From: Rikenella microfusus
Lineage (GTDB): Bacteria; Bacteroidota; Bacteroidia; Bacteroidales; VadinHA17
Length of the DNA stretch: 48,894 nt
Assembly (NCBI GenBank): GCA_020722575.1
Contig: DYKN01000001.1
Span: 194,795-243,688 of the forward strand
Direction of reading: 5' to 3'
Within the stretch, counting starts at the first letter, position 1, and each line of letters starts with the position of its first letter. Positions 13,498-21,759 of this stretch are shown in pieces. Position numbers and translations under genes: made by a program. The notes under the pieces were generated by a model. That model was not told the origin of the DNA. It saw only the letters and a program-made list of their open reading frames with translations, and made no database searches.

Positions 13498-15372
13498 ATG
13501 CAGGAACAAAAAAGAAAACTCTTTGAAGAATTCTCTCCAGTAACCACACAGGAGTGGCTGGAAAAAATCAAATCAGACCTGAAAGGGGCGGATTTCAACA
13601 AAAAACTTATATGGAAAACCTATGAAGGCTTTGAACTTAAGCCTTTTTATCGTTATGAGGACATTCGCGACTTTCCTCATATTTGTTCACTGCCGGGTGA
13701 TTTTCCATGGTTAAGAGGATGGCAGACAGCAGGAAACAACTGGCTGGTAAGGCAAAATATTGAGGTTAATGATTATACGCTGGCAAATACAAAGGCTTTA
13801 CAGCTGATTGAGAAAGGAGTAAATTCACTTGGTTTTATTATTAATGATTCATTGACAATAAATTATTCAGGTATAAAATTATTGCTTGACGGCCTTATAC
13901 CCGGTACGACGGAGATTAATATAGTCACGGAAGGGAGGGCACTTGAAGCTGTTAGAGCGTTAATCCGGTTTATTGAAGAGAAAAATATTGACCCTCAATC
14001 ATTAAGAGGTGCTTTTGAGGTTGATCCGCTTGGCAGGTATATGACTAACGGCATACTTTGCGTTTCATTTGAAGAGGGTTTCAATTATCTGGCCAGACTG
14101 TTCGACATAGCGGGGCACCTAAAGTACTTCAGGCTCATTCAGGTGAATGCATCCTTCTTCTCGAATTCTGGAGCAGATGTTGTTACCGAGCTGGCATTCG
14201 GACTTTCTGTTGGCAATGAGTATATGGCAGCACTTACCGCCAGGAATGTGGTACCGGAAGAGGCAGCTTCAAAAATCAGGTTCAGTTTCGGACTGGGATC
14301 AAATTATTTTTTTGAAATTGCAAAGCTGCGAGCAGCACGAATGCTCTGGTCTCTTATATTAAGTGCTTATGGAGTAAGAGACAACAATGCCACCAGAATG
14401 GAAATTCATTGTGTCACTGGCAGATGGAACAAAACCATTTACGATCCTTATGTGAATCTGCTTCGCACTCAGACTGAAGCCATGTCGGCAACGCTGGGTG
14501 GTACCGATTCCCTTACAGTTGAACCGTACGATATTATATTCAAAAAACCCAATGATTTTTCAGAACGTATTGCACGTAATCAACAACTGCTTTTGAAAGA
14601 AGAAGCTCATTTCGGCAAAGTCGCTGATCCTGGAGGTGGGTCATATTACATAGAGACTCTTACAAAGCTTATTGCTGAGAATGCATGGAAACTTTTCACC
14701 GATACCGAAGACCGGGGAGGTTTTCTGACTTCATTGAAAGAAGGCATAATTCAAAAAAGGATTAAAGATTGTGCATCTCAAAGGTTAAAGAGTGTTGCTG
14801 AAAGAAAGGAGGTTTATATAGGTACGACACAGTATCCTGATTTTCAGGAAATTGTTTCGTCACCGGATGAAGTGGAATCTCTTTTTCTCAAATCTTCAGG
14901 GGAGGGACCATTTGAAGTGGAACCATTACCCGTATTAAGAGCAACGGAAGAAATAGAAAAGCTAAGGTTGATTGCCGACCGTGCTCCTCGTAAACCGGAA
15001 GTCTTTCTGCTTCCTGTTGGAAATCTTGCAATGGCAATGGCAAGAGCTCAGTTTTCAGGGAATTTCTTTGGATGCGGAGGATACAAAATAATCGACAATC
15101 CGGCTTTTGAAAATATTGAACTGGGAATTAATGCGGTTTTGAAAGCAGAACCTGATATGGTTGTACTCTGTAGTTCCGATGAAGAATATTCCGTACTTGC
15201 ACCTGAACTATTTAACAGAGTTGGGAGCAAAGCAATTATAGTTATTGCCGGAAATCCTCCCTGCATGGAGGAACTTAAAACATCAGGCATTCAATTTTTT
15301 ATAAGTATCAGGTCGAACCTGGTGGAAACACTGAAAATTTTTCATCGGTTGACAGGATTAATAAGTGATTAG
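13498..15372 (+). CDS. mutA: methylmalonyl-CoA mutase small (beta) subunit
   Basis: 624 residues. The small subunit of the heterodimeric mutase is a TIM barrel plus a degenerate cobalamin-like domain that does not bind B12; it pairs with the catalytic large subunit encoded 4 bases downstream. Visible family blocks are FEEFSPVTTQEWLEKI at the N-terminus, LRGAFEVDPLG, IRFSFGLGSNYFFEIAKLRAARMLW and the TEAMSATLGGTDSLTVEPYD segment. The C-terminal part (about 480-620) lacks the DxHxxG motif, as expected. The enzyme interconverts succinyl-CoA and (R)-methylmalonyl-CoA in propionate production or use. No B12 riboswitch is recognisable in the short leader. Confidence 0.95.
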   Translation: MQEQKRKLFEEFSPVTTQEWLEKIKSDLKGADFNKKLIWKTYEGFELKPFYRYEDIRDFPHICSLPGDFPWLRGWQTAGNNWLVRQNIEVNDYTLANTKALQLIEKGVNSLGFIINDSLTINYSGIKLLLDGLIPGTTEINIVTEGRALEAVRALIRFIEEKNIDPQSLRGAFEVDPLGRYMTNGILCVSFEEGFNYLARLFDIAGHLKYFRLIQVNASFFSNSGADVVTELAFGLSVGNEYMAALTARNVVPEEAASKIRFSFGLGSNYFFEIAKLRAARMLWSLILSAYGVRDNNATRMEIHCVTGRWNKTIYDPYVNLLRTQTEAMSATLGGTDSLTVEPYDIIFKKPNDFSERIARNQQLLLKEEAHFGKVADPGGGSYYIETLTKLIAENAWKLFTDTEDRGGFLTSLKEGIIQKRIKDCASQRLKSVAERKEVYIGTTQYPDFQEIVSSPDEVESLFLKSSGEGPFEVEPLPVLRATEEIEKLRLIADRAPRKPEVFLLPVGNLAMAMARAQFSGNFFGCGGYKIIDNPAFENIELGINAVLKAEPDMVVLCSSDEEYSVLAPELFNRVGSKAIIVIAGNPPCMEELKTSGIQFFISIRSNLVETLKIFHRLTGLISD

Positions 15373-15376
15373 GTAA

Positions 15377-17530
15377 ATGAGACCAAAATTCAAATATGAC
15401 GATTTGCTGAAGCTGAAATTTATCAGAAGGGATATTTCAGCATGGGAGAAAGAGAAGGGTATAGAGGACAACTGGATTACAGCTGAGAAGATACCGGTAA
15501 AAAGCGTTTATACGGAAGATGACCTTAAAGATCTTGAACATCTGGATTTTGCGGCTGGCATACCTCCTTTTCTAAGAGGGCCTTATTCTGGAATGTATAC
15601 AATGGTGCCATGGACGATAAGGCAGTATGCGGGTTTCTCAACTGCGGAAGAATCCAATGCTTTTTACCGCAGAAATCTTGCTGCCGGCCAGAAAGGACTT
15701 TCAGTTGCATTTGATCTCGCCACACACAGAGGATATGATTCTGATCATGAAAGAGTTGTGGGTGATGTGGGGAAAGCTGGCGTTGCAGTTGATTCAGTCT
15801 TAGATATGAAAATCCTCTTTGATCGTATTCCTCTGAACAAAATATCGGTTTCCATGACAATGAACGGGGCAGTACTACCCATAATGGCATTCTATATTGT
15901 CACCGCACTTGAACAGGGAGCCAGGTTGGAGGAGCTTTCCGGAACAATTCAGAATGACATACTTAAGGAGTTCATGGTAAGAAACACTTATATATATCCT
16001 CCGGATTTTTCCATGCGGATTATTGCTGACATCTTCAGGTTCACTGCAGAAAAAATGCCGAAATTCAATTCAATCAGTGTTTCAGGATATCACATGCAGG
16101 AGGCAGGAGCTACCTGTGACCTGGAGCTGGCATATACCCTGGCTGACGGACTTGAATATCTGAGGACCGGGATAAAAGCTGGTCTGGATATTGATGTTTT
16201 TGCTCCGAGGATTTCATTTTTCTGGGCAGTGGGGATGAATTATTTCATGGAAATTGCCAAGATGCGAGCAGCTCGTATGCTATGGGCAAAAATTGTTAAA
16301 GGATTTAATCCAAAAAATTCTAAATCTATGGCATTGAGAGCTCACTGTCAGACATCGGGATGGAGCCTCACTGAACAGGATCCTTTTAACAATGTCGGAC
16401 GTACATGTATTGAAGCAATGGCTGCTGTTCTGGGACATACACAGAGTCTTCACACAAATGCCCTTGATGAAGCCCTTGCTCTTCCGTCAGACTTCTCAGC
16501 CAGAATAGCTCGAAATACCCAGCTTTATATTCAGGAAGAGACGGGTGTGTGTCGGCAAATTGATCCCTGGGCCGGTTCATATTATGTTGAGAAGCTCACC
16601 GATGAAATTGCTCGTAGAGCCTGGAAACATATCATGGAAATTGAAGAGATGGGTGGAATGGCAAAAGCTATTGAATCGGGATTGCCTAAGATTAGGATTG
16701 AAGAAGCGGCTGCACGTGCTCAGGCAAAAATTGACTCGGGATTACAAACAATAATTGGAACAAACAAATACAGGCTCGATCAGGAAGAGCCGCTTGAAAC
16801 TCTGGAGGTTGATAACACCGCGGTACGTGAGGCACAGATTAAAAGGCTCAGATTACTGAGATCCCAGAGAGATGAGGAAGCATGCAGAGCCGCTCTTGAT
16901 GCACTTACAGAATGCGCCAGAACAGGCAAAGGTAACCTCCTGGAATTGTCTGTTAAGGCCGCATCCTGCCGTGCTACGCTCGGAGAAATTTCATTTGCAC
17001 TCGAAAAAATTGCAGGGAGATATAATGCCATGACACATTCGGTTTCAGGAATATATTCATCGGAATATAAAAATGACAGAGATCTGGAGGAAGCAAAAAA
17101 GCTTGTTTCAGCTTTTGCTGAAAAAGAGGGTCGACAGCCCAGAATAATGATAGCAAAAATGGGACAGGACGGACATGACAGAGGAGCCAGAGTAGTGGCA
17201 ACCGGTTATGCCGATATTGGCTTCGATGTAGATATAGGTCCACTATTCCAGGCACCGGAAGAGACAGCTAAACAGGCAGTGGAAAATGATGTCCATATTA
17301 TAGGAGTATCAAGTCTTGCAGGCGGACATAAAACACTGATACCAAAACTTATTGAAGAACTGAAGAAAAACGGCAGAGACGATATTATAGTTGTGGCAGG
17401 AGGCGTAATACCACCACAGGATTATAAATTCCTTTATGATGCAGGCGTTGCAGCAATCTTCGGACCGGGAACATCGGTTACCAGCGCCGCCAGACAGATA
17501 ATGGAAATTCTTCTTTATTCTAATGAATAA
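15377..17530 (+). CDS. mutB: methylmalonyl-CoA mutase large (alpha) subunit
   Basis: 717 residues, the catalytic B12-dependent subunit. The TIM-barrel substrate domain carries [23 protein letters not shown] and [18 protein letters not shown], and [16 protein letters not shown] plus [20 protein letters not shown] further on. The C-terminal B12 domain (about 580-717) has [13 protein letters not shown] with the cobalt-ligand His near residue 600, then [11 protein letters not shown] and the GGVIPPQDY region. The length is standard. It is co-transcribed with mutA (4-base gap). No GTPase chaperone (MeaB/ArgK), epimerase or decarboxylase gene is beside it, so those must be elsewhere. Confidence 0.97.
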   Translation: MRPKFKYDDLLKLKFIRRDISAWEKEKGIEDNWITAEKIPVKSVYTEDDLKDLEHLDFAAGIPPFLRGPYSGMYTMVPWTIRQYAGFSTAEESNAFYRRNLAAGQKGLSVAFDLATHRGYDSDHERVVGDVGKAGVAVDSVLDMKILFDRIPLNKISVSMTMNGAVLPIMAFYIVTALEQGARLEELSGTIQNDILKEFMVRNTYIYPPDFSMRIIADIFRFTAEKMPKFNSISVSGYHMQEAGATCDLELAYTLADGLEYLRTGIKAGLDIDVFAPRISFFWAVGMNYFMEIAKMRAARMLWAKIVKGFNPKNSKSMALRAHCQTSGWSLTEQDPFNNVGRTCIEAMAAVLGHTQSLHTNALDEALALPSDFSARIARNTQLYIQEETGVCRQIDPWAGSYYVEKLTDEIARRAWKHIMEIEEMGGMAKAIESGLPKIRIEEAAARAQAKIDSGLQTIIGTNKYRLDQEEPLETLEVDNTAVREAQIKRLRLLRSQRDEEACRAALDALTECARTGKGNLLELSVKAASCRATLGEISFALEKIAGRYNAMTHSVSGIYSSEYKNDRDLEEAKKLVSAFAEKEGRQPRIMIAKMGQDGHDRGARVVATGYADIGFDVDIGPLFQAPEETAKQAVENDVHIIGVSSLAGGHKTLIPKLIEELKKNGRDDIIVVAGGVIPPQDYKFLYDAGVAAIFGPGTSVTSAARQIMEILLYSNE

Positions 17531-17746
17531 CTAATAACATTGCTCTCGTTGAAATTACGGATATACCACTGCTCCCTGCAGTTTGGATCCAATGATTACT
17601 GTTGCATTGATTTTCCAGAAAGCATGATTTATTATGACAGAACATAAATTTTTTTCAATCCATTTCAGGAAATTAGAACATTTTCTGATGTAAATATGGA
17701 TTTATCTTTATAATATGTTAACTTAGCCAGAGACTGTTAAAAGAAT

Positions 17747-18328
17747 ATGAAAAAATATTTCGTTTTTTCAGCACTGATATCAATTTCCTTTCTTTATGGG
17801 ATTTCAAATGTTGCCGGCAATTTACTCCTGCCATACAATTATTCCCTGATAGAGAAAAAATTTTTCTATGCTCAGGATCAGGAAAAAATAAATTTTTCCT
17901 TACCTGAGACATGGATTCTCGGATATTTTTCGCCGGAGCGTTTCACCCGTCAGCCGCATTCACAATGGTACAATCAGGGGTATGATAGTTATGAATTTGA
18001 TAATGGAACGATTAGAAAGCTGCTTGATATGGACCTCAGTGATGTTTCAATACTGGTTATTATGGGAACATGGTGCTCTGACAGTCGTCGTGAGGTGCCA
18101 CGATTTATGAAAATACTTACAGCAATTAATTTTAATTTTGAAAATGTAAAATTTATCGGAGTGGATAATACAAAATTTGCACCGATTGATATCTTTGAAT
18201 CGCTAGACATTGAACGTGTTCCGACGTTTATATTTTTCAGAAAAAATATTGAAGTCGGACGCATCATTGAGAATCCTGTAACGTCTTTAGAACAGGATAT
18301 GTTAAAGATCTTTACTGAAAAAAATTAA
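17747..18328 (+). CDS. exported thioredoxin-like protein with a CxxS active site
   Basis: 193 residues, with a signal peptide-like N-terminus (MKKYFVFSALISISFLYGIS). The thioredoxin fold spans about 90-190. The active-site segment is GTWCSDSRREVPRF: Cys followed by Ser where a second Cys would be, so it cannot do a normal dithiol cycle. Later blocks VKFIGVDNTKFAP and ERVPTFIFFRKNIEVGRI give the cis-Pro (VPT) of the fold. Related Bacteroidota proteins share the WCxDSRREVPRF signature, so the single Cys seems a family property and not damage. A role as thiol chaperone or periplasmic sensor is possible. It lies 11 bases before the DUF4190 gene. Confidence 0.8.
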   Translation: MKKYFVFSALISISFLYGISNVAGNLLLPYNYSLIEKKFFYAQDQEKINFSLPETWILGYFSPERFTRQPHSQWYNQGYDSYEFDNGTIRKLLDMDLSDVSILVIMGTWCSDSRREVPRFMKILTAINFNFENVKFIGVDNTKFAPIDIFESLDIERVPTFIFFRKNIEVGRIIENPVTSLEQDMLKIFTEKN

Positions 18329-18339
18329 AAAAAATTACT

Positions 18340-18834
18340 ATGGAAGAAGTCGGGAAAAATTCAGGGCAAGCTCTCGGGACGGCAGCACTTATTACCGGTA
18401 TTATTTCACTGGTTATTGCAGTTATACCCTGTATAGGTATTATGGCAATTGTGCCGGGAATTGTTACCGTTATCCTGGCTGCAGTAGGCTTATCGCAAGC
18501 AGCAAGGGATGATTCTCCCAGAGGTATGATGGTAGCAGGATTGGTTATTGGAATTGTTGCTCTCCTGATATCATCAGCCCAGATTACTGTAGGAAAAAAA
18601 TTATTTACTCTAAAGTCAGAAAAATTTCCTCAGGAATTAAGGGAGGCAATCAAGGAAGTCAGGGAAGACGTACTTAAAGACCTTGAAGATGCGAAGGTAA
18701 ATATTAAAATTGAAAGTGATGGCGAGAAGATTGAAATAAATGCTGAAAGTTCAGGAAATAAGGAAGACCTGATTAAACAACTTGAAGATCTTGAAAAAAC
18801 GGAGATAGAAAAAGACTCATTACCCTCGAAATGA
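18340..18834 (+). CDS. DUF4190-like small membrane protein
   Basis: 164 residues. Two hydrophobic helices at about 11-50 (TAALITGIISLVIAVIP, IMAIVPGIVTVILAAVG) and 65-85 (MMVAGLVIGIVALLISSAQI) flank the short loop LSQAARDDSPRG, the usual DUF4190 plan. The C-terminal half (about 90-164) is a charged Lys/Glu/Asp helix, probably cytoplasmic and coiled. No signal peptide and no catalytic motif. The stop overlaps the next gene's start (ATGA), so both are translated together; DUF4190-type and DUF2752-type proteins are often neighbours in this phylum. Function unknown. Confidence 0.78.
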   Translation: MEEVGKNSGQALGTAALITGIISLVIAVIPCIGIMAIVPGIVTVILAAVGLSQAARDDSPRGMMVAGLVIGIVALLISSAQITVGKKLFTLKSEKFPQELREAIKEVREDVLKDLEDAKVNIKIESDGEKIEINAESSGNKEDLIKQLEDLEKTEIEKDSLPSK

Positions 18835-19262
18835 AGTTCTGCCATGTTTTATTTAAGGATTTAAAAAAATCTCCTTATATTGCTGTAAATGTTTCACTTG
18901 CAGGCATAATTTTTATGATTTTTATTTATGCGGCTCTCTTTTCTCCCGAGAAAAATAATTACCCTGTTACCTGCATTCATGAGCAATTAACCGGTGAGCC
19001 CTGTGTTTCCTGCGGGCTATCACACAGTTTTTCCCTAACAATAAGGATGAGGTTTGGTGAAGCCCAGACATGGAATCCTTATGGGTTAAGAGTATTTATG
19101 TTTTTTCTTATCCAGATGGTGATGAGAATAACTTTACCGATAGCATATTTGAAATTTCAGGGTTTACGGAAACAGCTTATCATTTTCGATGCTGTAATCT
19201 CGTCAATTATGTTTTTCTTTTCATTTTACCCATTCCTGAAATATATCTTTAGATCTTTGTAG
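18831..19262 (+). CDS. DUF2752 family membrane protein
   Basis: 143 residues with three hydrophobic segments (about 19-38, 75-100 and 115-135). The DUF2752 signature is seen as CIHEQLTGEPCVSCGLSHSF, with the conserved C-x-x-CG pair between the first two membrane helices, and the later WNPYGLRVFMFFL. The Cys pair may bind metal or form a disulfide. It overlaps the DUF4190 gene by 4 bases (ATGA). Function of the family is not known. It ends 5 bases before the convergent recX gene, with no terminator between them. Confidence 0.85.
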   Translation: MKFCHVLFKDLKKSPYIAVNVSLAGIIFMIFIYAALFSPEKNNYPVTCIHEQLTGEPCVSCGLSHSFSLTIRMRFGEAQTWNPYGLRVFMFFLIQMVMRITLPIAYLKFQGLRKQLIIFDAVISSIMFFFSFYPFLKYIFRSL

Positions 19263-19267
19263 GAAAA

Positions 19268-19732
19268 TCAATCTACGTTATTTAAGAGTTCGTAGATCAG
19301 ATGGTTTTCAAAACCCTTTGATGCCGCAAATCGTGCCAGTTTACCTTTCAGCTCAAATTTATTAATGGCCTTAAGATTCTTTTTTTGGTTTTCGAGTATC
19401 TTTTTCAGCATCTCAAGGTATTCATCATTATCAATAGATTCCAGTGCTTTGTGTATGTTATCATCATTGATGCCTTTCATCCTCAGCATATAAGAAATTT
19501 TTATTTTTCCCCATTTGTTATACCTGAATTTTTCGCGTGCAAAAGCAGAGGCATAGCGTTCTTCGTCAATAAATCTGTCACGTTCAAGTGTGTCGAGGAT
19601 TTTGTTTATTTCAGTTTCATTTAGTTCCCACTTTTCAAGTTTTGTCGCAACTTCCGAACGGCAAAGCTCACGCGAAGCGCAGAGCTTCATCATCCTCATC
19701 AGGGCTTCCTGATATTTATCTTTTTTATTCAT
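19268..19732 (-). CDS. recX: regulatory protein RecX
   Basis: 154 residues, small and helical. RecX binds RecA filaments and limits recombination and SOS activity. Family blocks: ALMRMMKLCASRELCRSEVATKLEKW (first repeat), LERDRFIDEERYASAFAREKFRYNKWGKIKIS (second; the FIDEERYA-x-x-x-x-R pattern is diagnostic) and YMLRMKGINDDNIHKAL. It overlaps the 3' end of prmC by 8 bases, with prmC upstream, so translational coupling is likely. No recA gene is near. Confidence 0.93.
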   Translation of the reverse strand: MNKKDKYQEALMRMMKLCASRELCRSEVATKLEKWELNETEINKILDTLERDRFIDEERYASAFAREKFRYNKWGKIKISYMLRMKGINDDNIHKALESIDNDEYLEMLKKILENQKKNLKAINKFELKGKLARFAASKGFENHLIYELLNNVD

Positions 19733-20594
19733 TCATTTTTCCGGTTATAAATCTTTCTTTACCGTTCAGGTCATTAAAGATTCTTATCTCCTCAATACCT
19801 GATGACGACAAAAGTTCAGAAAGTCGGGCACCCATTTTTTCGTGCATTTCAAAATAGAATTTACCTCCCGGTTTAAGGAGGTATCTGCCAGTATTCACTA
19901 CGGCTCTATAAAACACAAGCGGGTCGGAATCAGGTACAAAAAGTGCATTATCTGGTTCGTATTCCCTTATGTTAATATGCAGGCTACTTTTCTCTGATTC
20001 AGGAATATATGGAGGATTGCACACAATGATGTCATATTTATCACCGTAGACATCAGGATCAGCAATAAAAATATCAGCTTGAATGAACGAAATATTTACC
20101 TTATTCAGGCTGGCATTTTCTTTTGCCACTTTAAGTGCTTCAGCTGATATATCTGTTGCAGTGATCAAAGCATCCGGCATATTGATTGCAAGTGCTATTG
20201 CTATTGTACCGGGCCCGGTACCGATGTCTAACAATTTCCCCTTGAAGTCAGGATTTTCCTTTATTATCAGTTCAACAAGCTCTTCTGTTTCCTGCCTTGG
20301 AATAAGAGTGTGCCGGTTAACTCTGATTGTACAATTATAAAAAATTGTTTCACCCAGCGCGTATTGAACAGGCATCCCCGAAGAAAGAAGTGTGGATATT
20401 TCAATTAGTCTTTCCTTCTTGTTATCGGGAATACGGTACTCAGGGTAAAGGATCTGATGCAACCTATCGAAGTTTAATATAGTCTTGAGAATGATACTGG
20501 TAATTGAATCGATTTCTCTTGCAGGATATAGTTTGTGTAGCCTGCTATTAAGAAGATTTTTAAAGTCGTTTATTGTATTAATTTTTATATTCAC
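19725..20594 (-). CDS. prmC: release factor glutamine N5-methyltransferase
   Basis: 289 residues. It methylates the Gln of the GGQ motif in RF1 and RF2, using S-adenosylmethionine. The N-terminal helical domain (about 1-85) is followed by a Rossmann methyltransferase with LLDIGTGPGTIAIALA (SAM binding) and the catalytic NPPY in DIIVCNPPYIPESEKS. Its substrate RF2 is encoded at 12328-13423 in the same window but in a separate unit. It is divergent from ribD with only 26 bases between start codons, so the two promoters must overlap or lie within the opposing gene. Confidence 0.95.
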   Translation of the reverse strand: MNIKINTINDFKNLLNSRLHKLYPAREIDSITSIILKTILNFDRLHQILYPEYRIPDNKKERLIEISTLLSSGMPVQYALGETIFYNCTIRVNRHTLIPRQETEELVELIIKENPDFKGKLLDIGTGPGTIAIALAINMPDALITATDISAEALKVAKENASLNKVNISFIQADIFIADPDVYGDKYDIIVCNPPYIPESEKSSLHINIREYEPDNALFVPDSDPLVFYRAVVNTGRYLLKPGGKFYFEMHEKMGARLSELLSSSGIEEIRIFNDLNGKERFITGKMNE

Positions 20595-20607
20595 ATTTCA
20601 AAATTAC

Positions 20608-20615
20608 TAATTTCG
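20608..20615 (+). promoter_or_regulatory. possible -7 element of ribD
   Basis: TAATTTCG, one mismatch to TAnnTTTG, ends 5 bases before the ribD ATG. If it is used, transcription would begin at or next to the start codon, giving a leaderless or near-leaderless mRNA. Confidence 0.35.
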
Positions 20616-20620
20616 GATTG

Positions 20621-21667
20621 ATGGCTGAAGATGTTGACAATAAATATATGCGCAGGTGTCTTGATCTGGCTGTTGGGGCTGAGGGATTGACCAGGCCTAA
20701 TCCTGTTGTTGGGGCTGTTGTTGTTTGTGACGGCAGAATAACAGGAGAGGGGTATCATATTTATTCTGGAGGGCCACATGCTGAAGTTATTGCAGTAAAT
20801 GCAGTAAAAGATCGGTCAACATTGAATCGTTCAACTCTGTATGTTTCACTTGAGCCATGTTGTCATCATGGTAAGACACCGCCATGTACGGATATGATTA
20901 TCAGTGCGGAGATACCCCGTATTGTGGTAGGTACACTTGACACAAGTGCAAAAGTCTCAGGGAAAGGGATTGAAATCTTAAGGGCTGCTGGCAAAGAAGT
21001 CAGGGTGGGAGTTCTTGAAAATGAGTGCCGCTGGTTGAACAGAAGATTTTTTACATGGCATGAAAAGAAAAGGCCATATATTATACTTAAATGGGCTGAG
21101 AGTTCTGATGGTTTCATTGACCTTGAAAGGAGAGCAGATTCAACACCAGAACCTTACTGGATTACAGGATTGCCCGAAAGAGTGCTTGTTCATAAATGGA
21201 GAGCCACTGAAGAAGCAATACTTGTGGGCGGTGAGACAATAAGGAAAGATAATCCCAGATTAAACGTGCGTTACTGGAAGGGAAAAGATCCGCTGATTGT
21301 TATTCTGAGCAGATCAGGAAATATTGAAAATTACTTGGAACGATATGAAACAAAAACAAATATTTTAACGTTTACATTTAAGAAAGACAGAATTAAAGAC
21401 GACGTCATTCAAGTTGTACTTGAGAGTGAAGATGTTGCAGCTGAAAAGATTTGCAATACGCTATATGAAATGGGTATTCAGTCGTTGATTGTTGAAGGTG
21501 GTGCCGTTGTATTGAATCATTTTATTTCAAAAGGGTTCTGGGATGAAGCAAGAATCTTTAAGGGATTCAAGGAATTTAAAAAAGGGGTAAAAGCTCCGGT
21601 TATTGAGGGAAAAGTTATTAATGAACTGAATTTTGAAACAAGCAAATTAAGAATTATAGTACGATAA
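20621..21667 (+). CDS. ribD: bifunctional riboflavin deaminase/reductase
   Basis: 348 residues from the ATG at 20621 (a TTG one codon earlier is also possible). The N-terminal deaminase (about 1-145) carries the zinc site HAE (GGPHAEVIAVNA) and PCC-HHGKTPPC (EPCCHHGKTPPCTDMI). The C-terminal reductase (about 146-348) starts at RPYIILKWAESSDGFI and has the NADPH-binding EEAILVGGETIRKDNP and SLIVEGGAVVLNHFI blocks. It performs steps two and three of riboflavin synthesis from GTP. No other rib gene and no FMN riboswitch is adjacent. Divergent from prmC. Confidence 0.96.
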   Translation: MAEDVDNKYMRRCLDLAVGAEGLTRPNPVVGAVVVCDGRITGEGYHIYSGGPHAEVIAVNAVKDRSTLNRSTLYVSLEPCCHHGKTPPCTDMIISAEIPRIVVGTLDTSAKVSGKGIEILRAAGKEVRVGVLENECRWLNRRFFTWHEKKRPYIILKWAESSDGFIDLERRADSTPEPYWITGLPERVLVHKWRATEEAILVGGETIRKDNPRLNVRYWKGKDPLIVILSRSGNIENYLERYETKTNILTFTFKKDRIKDDVIQVVLESEDVAAEKICNTLYEMGIQSLIVEGGAVVLNHFISKGFWDEARIFKGFKEFKKGVKAPVIEGKVINELNFETSKLRIIVR

Positions 21668-21715
21668 GCAGTTTAAACACTTTTTCCCATTATGAATATT
21701 ATAATAAAAAATTAG

Positions 21716-21723
21716 TAACTTTG
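21716..21723 (+). promoter_or_regulatory. -7 element (TAACTTTG) of the caspase/SpoIIE operon
   Basis: TAACTTTG is a full match to the Bacteroidota -7 consensus TAnnTTTG and stands 36 bases before the caspase gene ATG. A good -33 TTTG is not evident. Confidence 0.65.
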
Positions 21724-21759
21724 AATTGGCTTCAAACTAAAACGTTAAAGAGCAGAGCT

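Noticed and set aside
17531..17746. Intergenic stretch of 216 bases after mutB checked for a small gene, terminator or RNA.
   Set aside because: It is AT-rich with no hairpin plus T tract, no tRNA-like fold and no convincing short reading frame.
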